A stretch of 64,000 nucleotides of DNA from an uncultured Pseudomonadales bacterium (GCA_943789485.1 CALSUH010000011.1:221920-285919), one strand, 5' to 3'. Shown: positions 18,298 through 28,573, counted from the first letter of the stretch. The notes: generated from the letters alone by a model not told the origin. Program-made: numbers and translations.

Positions 18298-21186
18298 GTG
18301 CCACGAGTACGCTCCAGCACCATATGTAGAGGAAGCGGCGGAGCCGATATCCCAGTTCTGGCCGATGAAGGGGTTTGTGCATCACAACCCGATTCATGGC
18401 TTTGAGCATCTTCCCTTCGACGAGGCGATCCGGCAGGCGAAGACTCTCTTTGGTGCCGAAGGCTATCTGCCCAACGCTTGAGTACCGGGGCTTCGTACAA
18501 GACAGGGCGCATCAATGACAGGAACGTTGACCGTGCCTCTTGCCCGTCTTGGCCCGAAAATCGCAGTGCCTCTCTGTCACTGGCTTCGCACTCTCTTACA
18601 GCAGCCGATTGAGGTGCAGCGAATCCATTTGCTTCATGGCATAGATGCGCTGGAACCCGCATTGCTTGATTGGGAGCTCGCCAGTGCAGGGGCATTAGAA
18701 CAGCCTCGAGACGGTGCGGCTAAGAATAGTGACTTGGCGAATCTCTGGGCCCGCGCGCAGTCCATTCTCAAGCTGAATGAAGGGTCAGTTGACGACTACA
18801 AGAAGAATTCAACGAATGATGGAGCCCCTACGGTAGAGTTGCCATTTCGTCGAACACTCAGTGACTGGATTGACGAATTAGCTGACACCTGCATCGTCAC
18901 AACTATTGATGGGCAAATGATCAAATGGGTCTCATCGTTTATCGATGAGGGCATGGCGGGTGGACAATGCCGGATAAGCATTCCGGTTTCTATGCAGCTT
19001 GGCGTGATCTCGCGCAACATGATTTGAGTGGCCGCTTACTAGGCATTAAAAACTATTCAACAAAGATTGCCGCTCTTCCAGACGATCCGGAAAGTGCAAT
19101 CCAAAAGTCCCTTGATGCGCTGCAAATTCCCGAGGCTCGTAGAGAGGATTATCTTACCCGTGTTCTTGCTCAGCTCTCGGGCTGGACGGGCGTGGTTCGC
19201 TGGCGCGGCCTTAATCCTGAAGACCCGATACAGAAAAAATAATCCAATCGATATTGTTCACTACCTTGCTGTCCGATTATTTTACGAGGCTGAGCTCACT
19301 GTAGTCCACGCCTCGCGACAGTGGAAAGTAGACGGCACACTTCCTGCTATTTGTAGCTATCTCGAGAACGAGAATTTTCTAAGTAATGTTGATGTTACCA
19401 GCGCAATAGTCAATACGAATAAAAGTGCAATTTGTAGAGACGGCTGGCGTTTATTTCATCTGCTGCAATTTTTGGGACTAGCCTCGGAAGCTCTGGATGA
19501 TTTGTCTAATGAAGACGCACTAACACTCCTCAGCTGGCTAGATGTCTTTCCCTCGGAACAGCATTCTTCGGTATGGCTCGAGGCCTACGAAGATTCGTAT
19601 CGAGACGAGCTATTGACAAAGATAGCCGCAAACCGCGATAAAACTCAGCTGGAAAAGGGACGCTCTTTGGCGCAGGCCGTGTTTTGCATTGACGTTCGTT
19701 CGGAGCCGTTTCGCCGACATTTTGAACAAGCAGGTATTGTCGAAACATTTGGCTACGCCGGTTTTTTTGGCATTCCAATAAGTCATCGCAGTTATGACAG
19801 CGATGAGTCTCTCGCACTTTGTCCAGTTCTCCTTACCCCGGCAAATTCACTCTTTGAGCTTCCGCGCGAAGGACAACAGCAGGAGCTAGCGCGTTACGCG
19901 TCTGGTTCGCGCTGGGCACAGTTTGCAGAGAAGCTTTTTCACGACATGAAACATAGCCCTGTTGCGTCCTTTTTGCTTGTTGATGTGCTCGGCTTGTTTT
20001 TCAGTATTGGGCTTATTGGTAAGACAATGCTACGCAGGCCCTACGAATTTTTCATGCAAGCTTTGCGGGGATGGTTTGTTCAGCCAGTGGCGACAGAAAT
20101 AAACGTATCGGCGGATTCTGGAGATGCCCCGCAGGTAACTGGTCAGCCGATTACACTTGATAGAGGCTTTTCCATCGATCAGCAGGCCTCGTTCGTCGAA
20201 GGCGGTCTTCGTACAATTGGTATCACGGGAATTTTGCGCGCTTTATTGTGCTCTGCGGTCATGGCAGCACATCGGATAATAACCCCTACTATGCAGCGCT
20301 TGATTGTGGTGCATGTGGCGGTCGCTCAGGCGATCCAAATGCGCGTATGTTTGCCAACATGGGCAATAACCCCGATGTGCGTAAAGAACTAGCGCAACGC
20401 GGCCTTGAAATTCCGGATGACACCCGGTTTCTGGCGGGCAGACACGACACGAACTCGGATCGAATAGCCCTGTATGACGTTCAAGATGTTCCGAGCAGTT
20501 TTCTTGAGGACCTGTCGGAACTTCGCAAGGTATTCCAAGAAGGTGGCGAACAGCAGGCCCTAAATCGCTGTGATGGTATTCCCGGCGCTCCGACGGGGAT
20601 GACAGCAAAACAGGCCTATGCCCATGTTGAGGCCCGAGGCTTCGATTGGGCTAACCCGCGGCCAGAATGGGGTTTATCCGGCAATGCCGGATTCATTATC
20701 GGCCGCAGAGGCGTGACCAAAGGAGTGGATCTTGGCGGTAGATGCTTCCTGCATTCCTACAACGCGATATCGGATCCGCAGGGCGCGATTTTAGAAAAAG
20801 TCATGACAGCGCCGCTTGTCGTTGGCGAATGGATAAACATGGAGCACTACTTCTCTTCAACCGACCCCTGGAATTACGGTAGCGGCAGTAAAGTTATTCA
20901 CAACGTGGTCGCCGGTGTCGGTCTTATGTACGGCGCAGAAAGTGATCTGGCAACAGGCCTTCCACTGCAGACAATGAACAATGGTGAGATTCACAACCAC
21001 GAGCCAATGCGTCTATTGACGATAATAGAGGCAAAGACTGAGGTCATTGCTGCAATTATTAGCCGCCACGAAGTATTGCAACATTTTTTCCACAATGAGT
21101 GGGTAAACCTAGTTGCATTAGACCCTCTAAGCTCCGAGTTTCATAGATACAATAAAAACGCTACATGGGAGTTGATTGACTTATGA
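18263..21186 (+). pseudogene. dabA: DabA-type inorganic carbon transport subunit (DUF2309), broken by about six frameshifts
   Basis: DUF2309/DabA is a large, zinc-binding, beta-carbonic-anhydrase-like subunit that works with a NuoL-like membrane partner in energy-coupled CO2/bicarbonate uptake. The pieces, in order, are: AAEPISQFWPMKGFVHHNP from about 18333; PLCHWLRTLL from about 18560; GFYAAWRDLAQHDLSGRL from 18985; a long frame to about 20240 with CIDVRSEPFRRHFE; and the final frame to 21186 with [13 protein letters not shown] and LDCGACGG. The zinc and catalytic residues (Cys and Asp of CIDVRSE, His of GHG, Cys of DCGACGG) are all present. Shifts fall near 18478, 18500, 18540, 18960, 19235 and 20240. 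The exact start is unclear. The next gene overlaps its stop by four bases. Confidence 0.85.
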
Positions 21187-21653
21187 GGATTTTTGCTGGC
21201 TTCGCACTTTTTGTCCTCTGGCTCGTATTGTCAGCATCGTATAACATCCTCCATATGGCGACGGGTGCTGTTGTTGCTAGTATGGTTGTTTGGTTGAGCC
21301 CGACTGGTGCACCCCACGTAAGACGCTTTTCCTGGCTGGCAGCACTGATGTATGTGCCGTGGCTAATTGGCCGTATTCTGAAAAGCGGGTTCCATGTGAG
21401 TCGTCTCATCCTAGATCCAGCTCTTCCTATTGCGCCGGAACTTGTTCGACACAAGACAAAGCTAAGTAGCGATGGAGAACTCGTTGTGCTCGGTAATTCA
21501 ATCACGTTGACGCCCGGCACTATCACCGTTGAGGTCGCGCCAGGCGAACTGATTGTGCATGCCCTTGATGTAGCGTCCTGTGAAGAACTCAAAAGCGGTC
21601 TATTTGATGACAGAGTGGGTCGCCTGTTCTCTGTAAAGGGGGATAAAAAATGA
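21183..21653 (+). CDS. mnhE: Mrp/Mnh-type cation antiporter subunit E
   Basis: A 156-residue membrane protein with two or three N-terminal helices and a soluble C-terminal domain ([20 protein letters not shown]), the hallmark of MrpE. It starts on an ATGA overlap with the DabA stop, so DabA and the Mrp genes are translationally coupled. It is the first of nine consecutive overlapping or tightly spaced membrane genes, none of which contains a frameshift. In Mrp complexes, subunit E is needed for assembly. Here it probably belongs to a larger DabA-linked complex. Confidence 0.9.
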   Translation: MRIFAGFALFVLWLVLSASYNILHMATGAVVASMVVWLSPTGAPHVRRFSWLAALMYVPWLIGRILKSGFHVSRLILDPALPIAPELVRHKTKLSSDGELVVLGNSITLTPGTITVEVAPGELIVHALDVASCEELKSGLFDDRVGRLFSVKGDKK

Positions 21654-21922
21654 ACACTTTCTTTTTTGTTGTGCTCACCATAATCACCGTCTTAATGCTC
21701 GTTTATTTTTACCGCGTAGTACGCGGTCCCAGCGTATTTGATCGGGTGCTGGGCTTGAATGGTATCTCTACCAAAGCTATTGTGCTGCTCGTCTTAATCG
21801 GCACTATGTTCGAGCGAGTCGATATGTTCGTTGATATTTCTACCGGCTATGCGCTTCTAAATCTTGTTGGCGCATTGGCTATAGCTAAATTTCTCGAGGA
21901 GAGAGGGGCATCATCGAAATGA
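21650..21922 (+). CDS. mnhF: Mrp/Mnh-type cation antiporter subunit F
   Basis: A 90-residue protein with three predicted helices and the MrpF signature (YRVVRGPSVFDRVLGLN). It overlaps mnhE and mnhG by four bases on each side. The length and motif are normal. It is part of the same complex as its neighbours. Confidence 0.9.
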   Translation: MNTFFFVVLTIITVLMLVYFYRVVRGPSVFDRVLGLNGISTKAIVLLVLIGTMFERVDMFVDISTGYALLNLVGALAIAKFLEERGASSK

Positions 21923-22218
21923 CTTGGTTAGCTATTTTTCTTATTGTTCTTGGATTATTTTTTCTCGTTGTAGGTTCGATTGGAATGTTGCGCCTACCCG
22001 ATGTTTTTTCACGCGCCCATGCACTTTCTCTTACCGATTCACTTGGCGCAATTTTGGTTCTTGCGGGTCTTGCCGTCTACGAGGGATTCAATATGAATTT
22101 TCTCAGGATTCTTGTTGTGCTTGTGCTCATTTACCTGTTGAACCCGGTTATTTCGCACGCAACTATTCGGGCGGCATACCGTTCCGGGCTACGACCTACG
22201 GATAAGGAAAGCAGATGA
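21919..22218 (+). CDS. mnhG: Mrp/Mnh-type cation antiporter subunit G
   Basis: A 99-residue protein with three helices and the MrpG signature (VGSIGMLRLPDVFSRAHAL). It overlaps mnhF and the following DUF4040-like gene by four bases each. It is intact and of usual size. Confidence 0.9.
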   Translation: MTWLAIFLIVLGLFFLVVGSIGMLRLPDVFSRAHALSLTDSLGAILVLAGLAVYEGFNMNFLRILVVLVLIYLLNPVISHATIRAAYRSGLRPTDKESR

Positions 22219-22739
22219 TAATAGAACTACCACTTCTCATCTTGCTGGTCGTGACAGCCGGCGGCGCCATCATGGTGAAAGATCTCATCTCGGCAGTGTT
22301 TATACTAGGCTCCTATAGCTTTGTTCTGGCGCTAGTATGGGCATCACTGGGTGCTGTTGATGTTGCATTTGTAGAGGCAGTGGTAGGCGCAGGTCTTGCT
22401 ACTGTATTCTTTCTGCTGACGCTGTTCGGTACAACTGAAAAGGACACGCATATACGCCGACCGCCTGTACCTTGGTCCGCACTACTAGGCCTTCCAGTGC
22501 TGGGTCTTCTGCTTCTTTACGGCGCAGGTGATTTACCTGCTTTCGGTGATATCACCTCCGCAGCAAGCATCTACATCTCGCCGGAATACTTAGAGAATAG
22601 TGTAGAGCAAACGCGGACTCCGAATGTAGTAACTTCTGTGCTCATGGATTACCGTTCATTCGACACGTTCATCGAAACTATTGTAATTTTCACCGCTGGA
22701 ATTGCCTGCGCACTCATTCTCAGGAAGGGCGGCTCATGA
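22215..22739 (+). CDS. DUF4040/MbhD-MbhE-like membrane subunit
   Basis: A 174-residue membrane protein. The first half (KDLISAVFILGSYSFVLAL, then VEAVVGAGLATVFFL) resembles MbhD/DUF4040. The second half ends with a helix after NVVTSVLMDYRSFDTF, like MbhE. In canonical Mrp operons this unit is usually the C-terminal part of the large MrpA. Here it is a separate gene, as in group 2 or hydrogenase-type Mrp modules. Four-base overlaps on both sides tie it to mnhG and mnhB. Confidence 0.82.
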   Translation: MIIELPLLILLVVTAGGAIMVKDLISAVFILGSYSFVLALVWASLGAVDVAFVEAVVGAGLATVFFLLTLFGTTEKDTHIRRPPVPWSALLGLPVLGLLLLYGAGDLPAFGDITSAASIYISPEYLENSVEQTRTPNVVTSVLMDYRSFDTFIETIVIFTAGIACALILRKGGS

Positions 22740-23197
22740 TTCGGCCACACGATAGCGCTATCGTGCGCACTTTGGGACACATCGTAATTCCCATTGCTCA
22801 ATTGTTCGGAATCTACGTGCTGGTATTTGGTCAACACGGACCAGGCGGTGGCTTTGTAGGCGGTGTGATCATTGCGGCTAGCATGATTTTGGCGATTCTT
22901 ATTTTTGGTATTGATTCACCCGACAGTGTGCTTGCGCGAAAAATTCTCCACGGCGACGGGCTAGGCCTGCTGATCTTCGCTGGCGTAGGTGGCCTTTGTC
23001 TTATCGGAGGTGGTCAGTTTCTGAACTACTCTTACCTGCAAATTCCGAGTCTTGACGAAGCATCCCAGCACTACGTAGGAATACTGCTAACGCAGATCGG
23101 GGTCGCCGTAGATGTGGCAGTCACCGGTGTGTCGATTGCGGTCAGTTTATCCTTTGATGAAAATGAAATTCCAAATGACGAGGTTAGCAATGTTTGA
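22736..23197 (+). CDS. mnhB: Mrp/Mnh-type cation antiporter subunit B
   Basis: A 153-residue, four-helix protein with the MnhB signature (VFGQHGPGGGFVGGVIIA). It ends in an acidic tail and overlaps the ATG of mnhC by eight bases. It is intact and of normal length for the MnhB domain alone. Confidence 0.9.
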   Translation: MIRPHDSAIVRTLGHIVIPIAQLFGIYVLVFGQHGPGGGFVGGVIIAASMILAILIFGIDSPDSVLARKILHGDGLGLLIFAGVGGLCLIGGGQFLNYSYLQIPSLDEASQHYVGILLTQIGVAVDVAVTGVSIAVSLSFDENEIPNDEVSNV

Positions 23198-23567
23198 GCT
23201 TTTAGAAACATTAATTCAGCGACCAAATTTTGTAGTTTTTGTCATTTTGTTTTTGTGGGGCATTTACATCATGTCTGCTCACCCAAACCTAGTGAAGAAA
23301 CTCATTGGTCTGTATATCGTTCAAACCAGCGTCATCTTCTTCCTTGTCGCTTTCAGCGCGAAGGATGGTGCAACAGTACCTATTATTCTGGCTGAATCAG
23401 GTTTGGTGGATCCTATGCTCTATGCAAACCCGCTGCCCCACGCATTGACGGTAACGGCCATTGTGGTTCAGATCGCAACGCTTGGTGTTTCACTTGCACT
23501 TGTTTCAGCTATTTACCGAAAATTTGGCAGCCTTGATGAAGATGAAATATTGGAGCAGCTTAAATGA
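23190..23567 (+). CDS. mnhC: Mrp/Mnh-type cation antiporter subunit C (NuoK-like)
   Basis: A 125-residue, three-helix NuoK homologue (LVKKLIGLYIVQTSVIFFL, then DPMLYANPLPHALTVTAIV). The ATG at 23190, within the last codons of mnhB, is preferred to the longer frame from 23112, because it begins just before the first helix. It overlaps the next gene by four bases. Confidence 0.88.
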   Translation: MFELLETLIQRPNFVVFVILFLWGIYIMSAHPNLVKKLIGLYIVQTSVIFFLVAFSAKDGATVPIILAESGLVDPMLYANPLPHALTVTAIVVQIATLGVSLALVSAIYRKFGSLDEDEILEQLK

Positions 23568-25027
23568 GCAGTAACCTGCCTGTTCTACTTTTTTTAGTAC
23601 CGTTTGTAATGGGTGTATCTATGCCTTTACTCACGGCAAAGCGGCGATCGTGGTGTCCAAATCTCACGCTGGGTGCTTTCGGAGTAATGCTCCTTCTATC
23701 TATCGCCAATCTGCGCGTCGTTCTGGCAGAGGGTCCCGTTGAGTACGCCTTCGGTGGATGGACTGCACCGATTGGGATCGCTTGGCTTAATGATTCGATT
23801 GCTGCGATTGTGGTGTTGGTAATGAGCTTTGTTGCGGTGATAACACAGGTTTATGGCCGTGTGGATACTGCAAAGGACCTGGAAAAGAGTATTCCCTATT
23901 ACACACTTATTCTGATCATGGTGTCAGGCCTGGTCGGCATCATTTTTGCTGCTGATCTGTTTAACGTTTTCGTGTTCTTGGAAGTGGTCGCGTTAACTGG
24001 ATACGCGCTTGTAGGTGCTGCTGGCGGAAAGAGTCTGGTTTACGCATTTCGCTACCTACTACTAGGCTCGTTTGGTGCGAGTTTATATCTACTCGGTCTG
24101 GGCCATCTCTATGTTGCAACAGGTACGCTGAATATGGCGGATCTGGCAGTACGACTTCCTGAACTGATTACGTCGACCGCAGTAGCCGGTGGACTGATCT
24201 ATATTTTCCTAGGCCTATCGATCAAGATGGCCTTGATACCACTGCACAGTTGGTTACCTGATGCCTATGCGAACGCACCGTCATCGGTTACGCCTTTGCT
24301 GGCATCGACAGTGACTAAGGTGTCCCTTGTCGCTTGGATTCGTATCGAGTATTCGCTTATCGCGCAGGGCGTTGAAGTTAGTCACGTTCCTGTCCTGGTG
24401 TTACTCGAGGAACTAGGCGTGGTTGCGGCTCTGGTAGGGGGTGCTCTCGCCTTGATACAAACTAATCTCAAACGTATGTTTGCCTATGGTGGTATCAGCC
24501 ATATCGGATTGATTCTTATAGGCGTGAGTCTGGGCAATACCACAGGCTTTGCAGGGGGCATGTTTTACCTGATTAATGATGCAGTCATGCAGGCATCGCT
24601 GTTTATGATTGCTGGTGCCTTAATTTATTATCACGGTGTGCACACCCTTGAAGATCTGCGCGGCGTGGGCCGGCAATCGCCTTGGTTGACTGGCGCTTTA
24701 GTGGTGGCAGCAGTTGCGATGGTCGGGCTTCCGCCTACCGGCGGGTTCTTTGGTAAATGGAATATTATCCTCGGTGCACTTGAGGCGCAGCACTACCTAG
24801 CGGCGTTCGCAGTACTGGCATCGACTCTGTTGACCCTGGCGTATTTCCTCAAAATATTTTCTTGCTGGTTCCACCAGCCGCAGCATGCCACGTCGGAACC
24901 GCTAGTCGTGTCAAACGCTCTACGTATTAGCCTCTCAGCAATATCATTTTCAATGATCGCTTTAGGCTTAATGAGTGATACGATTTTCCAATTCTTAATT
25001 GAATCCATAACCAATGGAGGCGTTTAA
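23564..25027 (+). CDS. mnhD: Mrp/Mnh-type proton-translocating subunit D (NuoN/NuoM-like)
   Basis: A 487-residue, roughly 14-helix antiporter-like protein of the proton-pumping Complex I/Mrp superfamily. It shows FEVVALTGYALVG-type sequence (FLEVVALTGYALVGAAGG) with the conserved glutamate, the LSIKMALIPLHSWLPDAYA lysine helix and the KRMFAYGGISHIGLI segment. The conserved charged residues needed for ion translocation are visible. It is intact. Confidence 0.88.
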   Translation: MSSNLPVLLFLVPFVMGVSMPLLTAKRRSWCPNLTLGAFGVMLLLSIANLRVVLAEGPVEYAFGGWTAPIGIAWLNDSIAAIVVLVMSFVAVITQVYGRVDTAKDLEKSIPYYTLILIMVSGLVGIIFAADLFNVFVFLEVVALTGYALVGAAGGKSLVYAFRYLLLGSFGASLYLLGLGHLYVATGTLNMADLAVRLPELITSTAVAGGLIYIFLGLSIKMALIPLHSWLPDAYANAPSSVTPLLASTVTKVSLVAWIRIEYSLIAQGVEVSHVPVLVLLEELGVVAALVGGALALIQTNLKRMFAYGGISHIGLILIGVSLGNTTGFAGGMFYLINDAVMQASLFMIAGALIYYHGVHTLEDLRGVGRQSPWLTGALVVAAVAMVGLPPTGGFFGKWNIILGALEAQHYLAAFAVLASTLLTLAYFLKIFSCWFHQPQHATSEPLVVSNALRISLSAISFSMIALGLMSDTIFQFLIESITNGGV

Positions 25028-25033
25028 GAAACC

Positions 25034-26977
25034 ATGTCTATTTACACGTTGATTCCTCTATTACCTCTCACCGCATCATTCATCCTGATTCTGTTCGGAG
25101 AGGGCCTGCAGGGAAAAGGGCACCGCCTTGTCATCCCGGCGGTTGCGCTTTCGTTCTTGATGTCCATCGTTGCGTTCTTGGATGTTTCTGCTAACGGACC
25201 AATTCGAGTACATCTTTATGAGTTCTTGGATGTCGGCAGGCTAAGCGTAGATCTCGGGTTCTATATTGACCAGCTCACAGTTTTGATTTTACTGCTGGTA
25301 ACCGGAGTTAGCACAGTCGTTCAGGTCTATGCCTCGCGTTACATGATAGGTGATCTGCGGCACAGCCGATTTTTTGCCCTGACCGCTCTTTTTACCGCGG
25401 CCATGACGCTTCTGGTGATGAGCAGTAATCTGCTTTTGACCTTCATCTTTTGGGAGCTGATGGGCCTTTGCTCATATCTGCTGATTTCACACTATGCAGA
25501 ACGGCCCTCCGCGGCCCGAGCTGCAACAAAAGTTTTTCTGGTGAACTCGGTTGCCGATGTCGGGCTGGCGATAGGCGTTGTCCTAACTTTTCTGACGTTC
25601 GACACGCTCGATATACCCCAGATACTCGCGATAGCAGAATCCGGCGCCGACATTCCGACGCTGTCTATTACCCTATTAACCCTTTGTCTGTTTTGCGGGG
25701 CAGTTGGAAAATCCGCGCAGATGCCGGCGCACATCTGGCTGCCGTTTGCGATGGAAGCGCCAACTCCTGTGTCTGCGTTAATTCACGCCGCCACTATGGT
25801 GAACGCCGGGCCTTTCTTGCTGGTTAGACTAAGCCCGGTGCTGGTGCTATCGCCAACGGCGATGATGGTGATTGCTACGGTAGGCGGCGTAACCGCGCTT
25901 TTTGCAGCGCTGGTGTCGTCGACACAGACCGATGTCAAACGCACTCTTGCCTATTCAACCATTAGCCAGCTCGGATTCATGACAATGCTTTGTGGTGTGG
26001 GCGCCTTCGTTGCAGCCATATTCCACCTGATTGCCCATGGCTTCTTTAAGGCGTTTTTGTTTTTGTCGACAGGCAATGTGCTTGCGGCTACGCATCGACA
26101 TGTTGAAGAGGACGCCAAAGAGAAAGGGCCATCACGCGCAATGGGTGGGCTCTTTATTGGCGCGTTAATTTTGTCGGTGATTCCAGCGCTAGTCATATTC
26201 TCGGGGCCCTACGGTTATCTGTGGCTTTCGCAAAGTTTCTCGGCGGCGAACATTGCCCTGTGGATTGTTGGTCTCGCTACAATCTTTTTTACCGCCATCT
26301 ATCTCTTCACAAGTATGACTACAATATTCCATCGTAGTCCTCCTGGTGCAAAGGATGGCAGTCCCACCGTCATAGCTACACCATTTTCAGCAAAGCATGT
26401 GACTGGTGTTGTCGTTATAGCCACGGTTATGGTTGCCGTGTTAATTGTCGTATGGCGCTGGTTTGCTGGTTTTTTATCGCCAGCTGTGGGTGGACTGCCA
26501 ATACAAGCAAACATGGAGTTATCTGTCTGGATATTGGTTCCGCTAGCTGCTGCAGTTGGGGGTTGGGTTGTCGCCTATTTGGGGTTTCTGCGACCCAAGA
26601 CATTAGAAACACCACGGTGGCGGAAAAAGTTGTATGTTTTTTTCCTGAACAAAGGCTACTTCGATGAGATTTACGATGTCTTCTTGGTGCGTCCAACGAT
26701 AAAATTCGCTGATTGGATGTGGAGAAGAATAGATCAGGGCATCATTGATCGTTTCGTCGTCACGCTGGGCTCAGCCAGCGTCGGCATAGCTCGCTGGCTT
26801 GGCAGGTTTGTCGACACGGCGGGTATTTCAAGAACGGTTGAAAGCATAGGCAAGGATATCGATGCTTCTGGACAGGCGGCTCGGCGTTATGAGCCACACA
26901 CGCTGCAACACAATTTGTTGGTAGTTGTATTCTGGCTGATTGCAGCACTGGGGTTTTTCTACTGGATCGTGGGATAA
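25034..26977 (+). CDS. NuoL/MrpA-like proton-translocating subunit (possible DabB equivalent)
   Basis: A 647-residue antiporter-like membrane protein. It has the NuoL core (FIFWELMGLCSYLLISHYAE, KSAQMPAHIWLPFAMEAPTP, KRTLAYSTISQLGFM) and a NuoL-style C-terminal extension with extra helices (KPKTLE-type linker, then LNKGYFDEIYD). In the two-gene Dab system a shorter NuoL/MrpA-like protein (DabB) partners DabA, so this is the best candidate DabB equivalent. It starts seven bases after mnhD, with no frameshift. It is not a Complex I gene, as no other nuo genes are present. Confidence 0.87.
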   Translation: MSIYTLIPLLPLTASFILILFGEGLQGKGHRLVIPAVALSFLMSIVAFLDVSANGPIRVHLYEFLDVGRLSVDLGFYIDQLTVLILLLVTGVSTVVQVYASRYMIGDLRHSRFFALTALFTAAMTLLVMSSNLLLTFIFWELMGLCSYLLISHYAERPSAARAATKVFLVNSVADVGLAIGVVLTFLTFDTLDIPQILAIAESGADIPTLSITLLTLCLFCGAVGKSAQMPAHIWLPFAMEAPTPVSALIHAATMVNAGPFLLVRLSPVLVLSPTAMMVIATVGGVTALFAALVSSTQTDVKRTLAYSTISQLGFMTMLCGVGAFVAAIFHLIAHGFFKAFLFLSTGNVLAATHRHVEEDAKEKGPSRAMGGLFIGALILSVIPALVIFSGPYGYLWLSQSFSAANIALWIVGLATIFFTAIYLFTSMTTIFHRSPPGAKDGSPTVIATPFSAKHVTGVVVIATVMVAVLIVVWRWFAGFLSPAVGGLPIQANMELSVWILVPLAAAVGGWVVAYLGFLRPKTLETPRWRKKLYVFFLNKGYFDEIYDVFLVRPTIKFADWMWRRIDQGIIDRFVVTLGSASVGIARWLGRFVDTAGISRTVESIGKDIDASGQAARRYEPHTLQHNLLVVVFWLIAALGFFYWIVG

Positions 26978-26985
26978 ATTTCGAT

Positions 26986-28461
26986 ATGAGTTCACTATTT
27001 GCAGAGCATATTCTGACCTGGATGATCCTAGTGCCCTTTATTGGCATGGTGGCTCTATTATTTGTGCACGAGCGGAAGTGGGTTCTCGTTACGACGCTCG
27101 CTACGACTCTGGTAAATGCCGCGCTTGCTCTGCAATTGTGGGTGAGCTTCGACAATGTTGAGAAAGGCCTGCAGTTCGTTGAGCGTGTGGAGTGGATGCC
27201 GACTTTTGGTATTCAGTACGCGGTGGGAGTCGATGGCATCAGTGTCTTGCTGGTACTGCTCACGACCTTTCTCCCTCCGCTTTGTGTTCTAGGCTCTTGG
27301 GACTCAATCACGACGCGCTTGAAAGCGTTCATGATGCTGATTCTGCTTGTCGAGGGTGCAATGCTGGTAGTGTTTACAGCCTTAGACGCTTTCCTGTTCT
27401 TCATGATGTGGGAAGTCACTATGATTCCCATGTATTTTATGATCGTGCTGTGGGGTGGCCCGAACCGGGTCGCGGCAGGCTTAAAGTATGTTCTCTACAG
27501 TCTGACTGGTAGTTTACTGTTGCTCATCGGAATATTGGCCCTTTCTCTGCAAGCTGGCACTTTTGATATTCTCTCGCTGGCGGGGTATGACTACACGCCA
27601 GATTCCGAATTCTGGATATTCCTCGCGCTGTTTTTGGGTTTTGCGATCAAGTTGCCGATGCTGCCATTTCACACCTGGCTTCCCGACGCTCACTCCGAGG
27701 CGCCAACCGCAGGTAGTGTGCTCTTAGCAGGCGTACTTCTTAAAATGGGTGGCTACGGCTTTATCCGCTTTTGCCTGCCCATATTCCCAGAGATGTCACA
27801 TGCCTTTGCACCGGCGGTGCTGTGGATGTCCGTCGCAGCAGTTCTGTACGGTGGCTATATGGCGCTCGCTCAGGTAGATCTGAAGAGGCTCGTGGCGTAT
27901 TCCTCGGTTTCACATATGGGTTTCGTAACACTTGGCATATTTTCGTTTAATAACGAAGGCGTCGAAGGAGCAATTTTGCAGATGGTGACTCATGGTCTCA
28001 CCACCGGCGCAATGTTTCTCATAGTCGGACAATTGTACGACCGAACCAAGAGCCGTTCGATTGCAGACTACGGTGGTCTGCAGCAACGTATGCCAAGATT
28101 TGTAGCCATACTGAGTCTGTTCGCTGTAGCCTCTTTCGGTCTTCCGACGACGTCTAACTTTATAGGAGAGTTCCTGATTCTGGTTGGCGTTTCTTACGAG
28201 AACTTTGTCTTCGTCGTTCTGGCAATGGGCGGCATCGTGTTGGGGGCTGCCTATATGCTATGGATGCTACAGCGAGTGGCTTTCGGTGAGGCGCGCACTG
28301 AAGCGGCAAAAAAAATGACCGATCTCAATACAAGAGAGATGTGGACAATAATGCCCTTGGCGATTGCGGTTGTCGCAATTGGTGTCTATCCCGGGCCACT
28401 TTTGGAAGCTATGGATGCGAGTGTGACGTTTGTAGTTGAACGCCTCGCGTCGATACTGTAA
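26986..28461 (+). CDS. NuoM-like proton-translocating subunit
   Basis: A 491-residue, 14-helix protein close to NuoM: FFMMWEVTMIPMYFMIVLWG, KLPMLPFHTWLPDAHSEAP and DLKRLVAYSSVSHMGFVTLG. It begins eight bases after the NuoL-like gene. With MnhD and the NuoL-like subunit it gives the cluster three antiporter-type modules, as in Complex I, but without any quinone or NADH modules. Four bases after its stop a dispersed repeat begins, which marks the end of the cluster. Confidence 0.88.
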   Translation: MSSLFAEHILTWMILVPFIGMVALLFVHERKWVLVTTLATTLVNAALALQLWVSFDNVEKGLQFVERVEWMPTFGIQYAVGVDGISVLLVLLTTFLPPLCVLGSWDSITTRLKAFMMLILLVEGAMLVVFTALDAFLFFMMWEVTMIPMYFMIVLWGGPNRVAAGLKYVLYSLTGSLLLLIGILALSLQAGTFDILSLAGYDYTPDSEFWIFLALFLGFAIKLPMLPFHTWLPDAHSEAPTAGSVLLAGVLLKMGGYGFIRFCLPIFPEMSHAFAPAVLWMSVAAVLYGGYMALAQVDLKRLVAYSSVSHMGFVTLGIFSFNNEGVEGAILQMVTHGLTTGAMFLIVGQLYDRTKSRSIADYGGLQQRMPRFVAILSLFAVASFGLPTTSNFIGEFLILVGVSYENFVFVVLAMGGIVLGAAYMLWMLQRVAFGEARTEAAKKMTDLNTREMWTIMPLAIAVVAIGVYPGPLLEAMDASVTFVVERLASIL

Positions 28462-28464
28462 ATA

Positions 28465-28568
28465 GGTGCCCAGAAGAGGAGTTGATTGAAATGACCTCAG
28501 GGCCATTTCAACCCCTGAGGGCGCCTTAGAGAGCTGGCGTCCAAAATGCTGGGTATTTTGTGAGCCTC
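28465..28568 (+). repeat. GGTGCCCAGAAGAG dispersed repeat, copy B
   Basis: A sister of copy A at 15071, in the same orientation. The stem ttgaaatgacc/ggccatttcaa has one mismatch. It fills nearly the whole space between the NuoM stop and the sensor-kinase start. It could act as a terminator or attenuator hairpin, but it has no U-tract directly after the stem. Confidence 0.75.
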
Positions 28569-28573
28569 ATCTT

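Noticed and set aside
25034..28461. NuoL- and NuoM-like genes as part of respiratory Complex I
   Set aside because: No nuoA-J genes are present and the genes continue an Mrp operon coupled to DabA.
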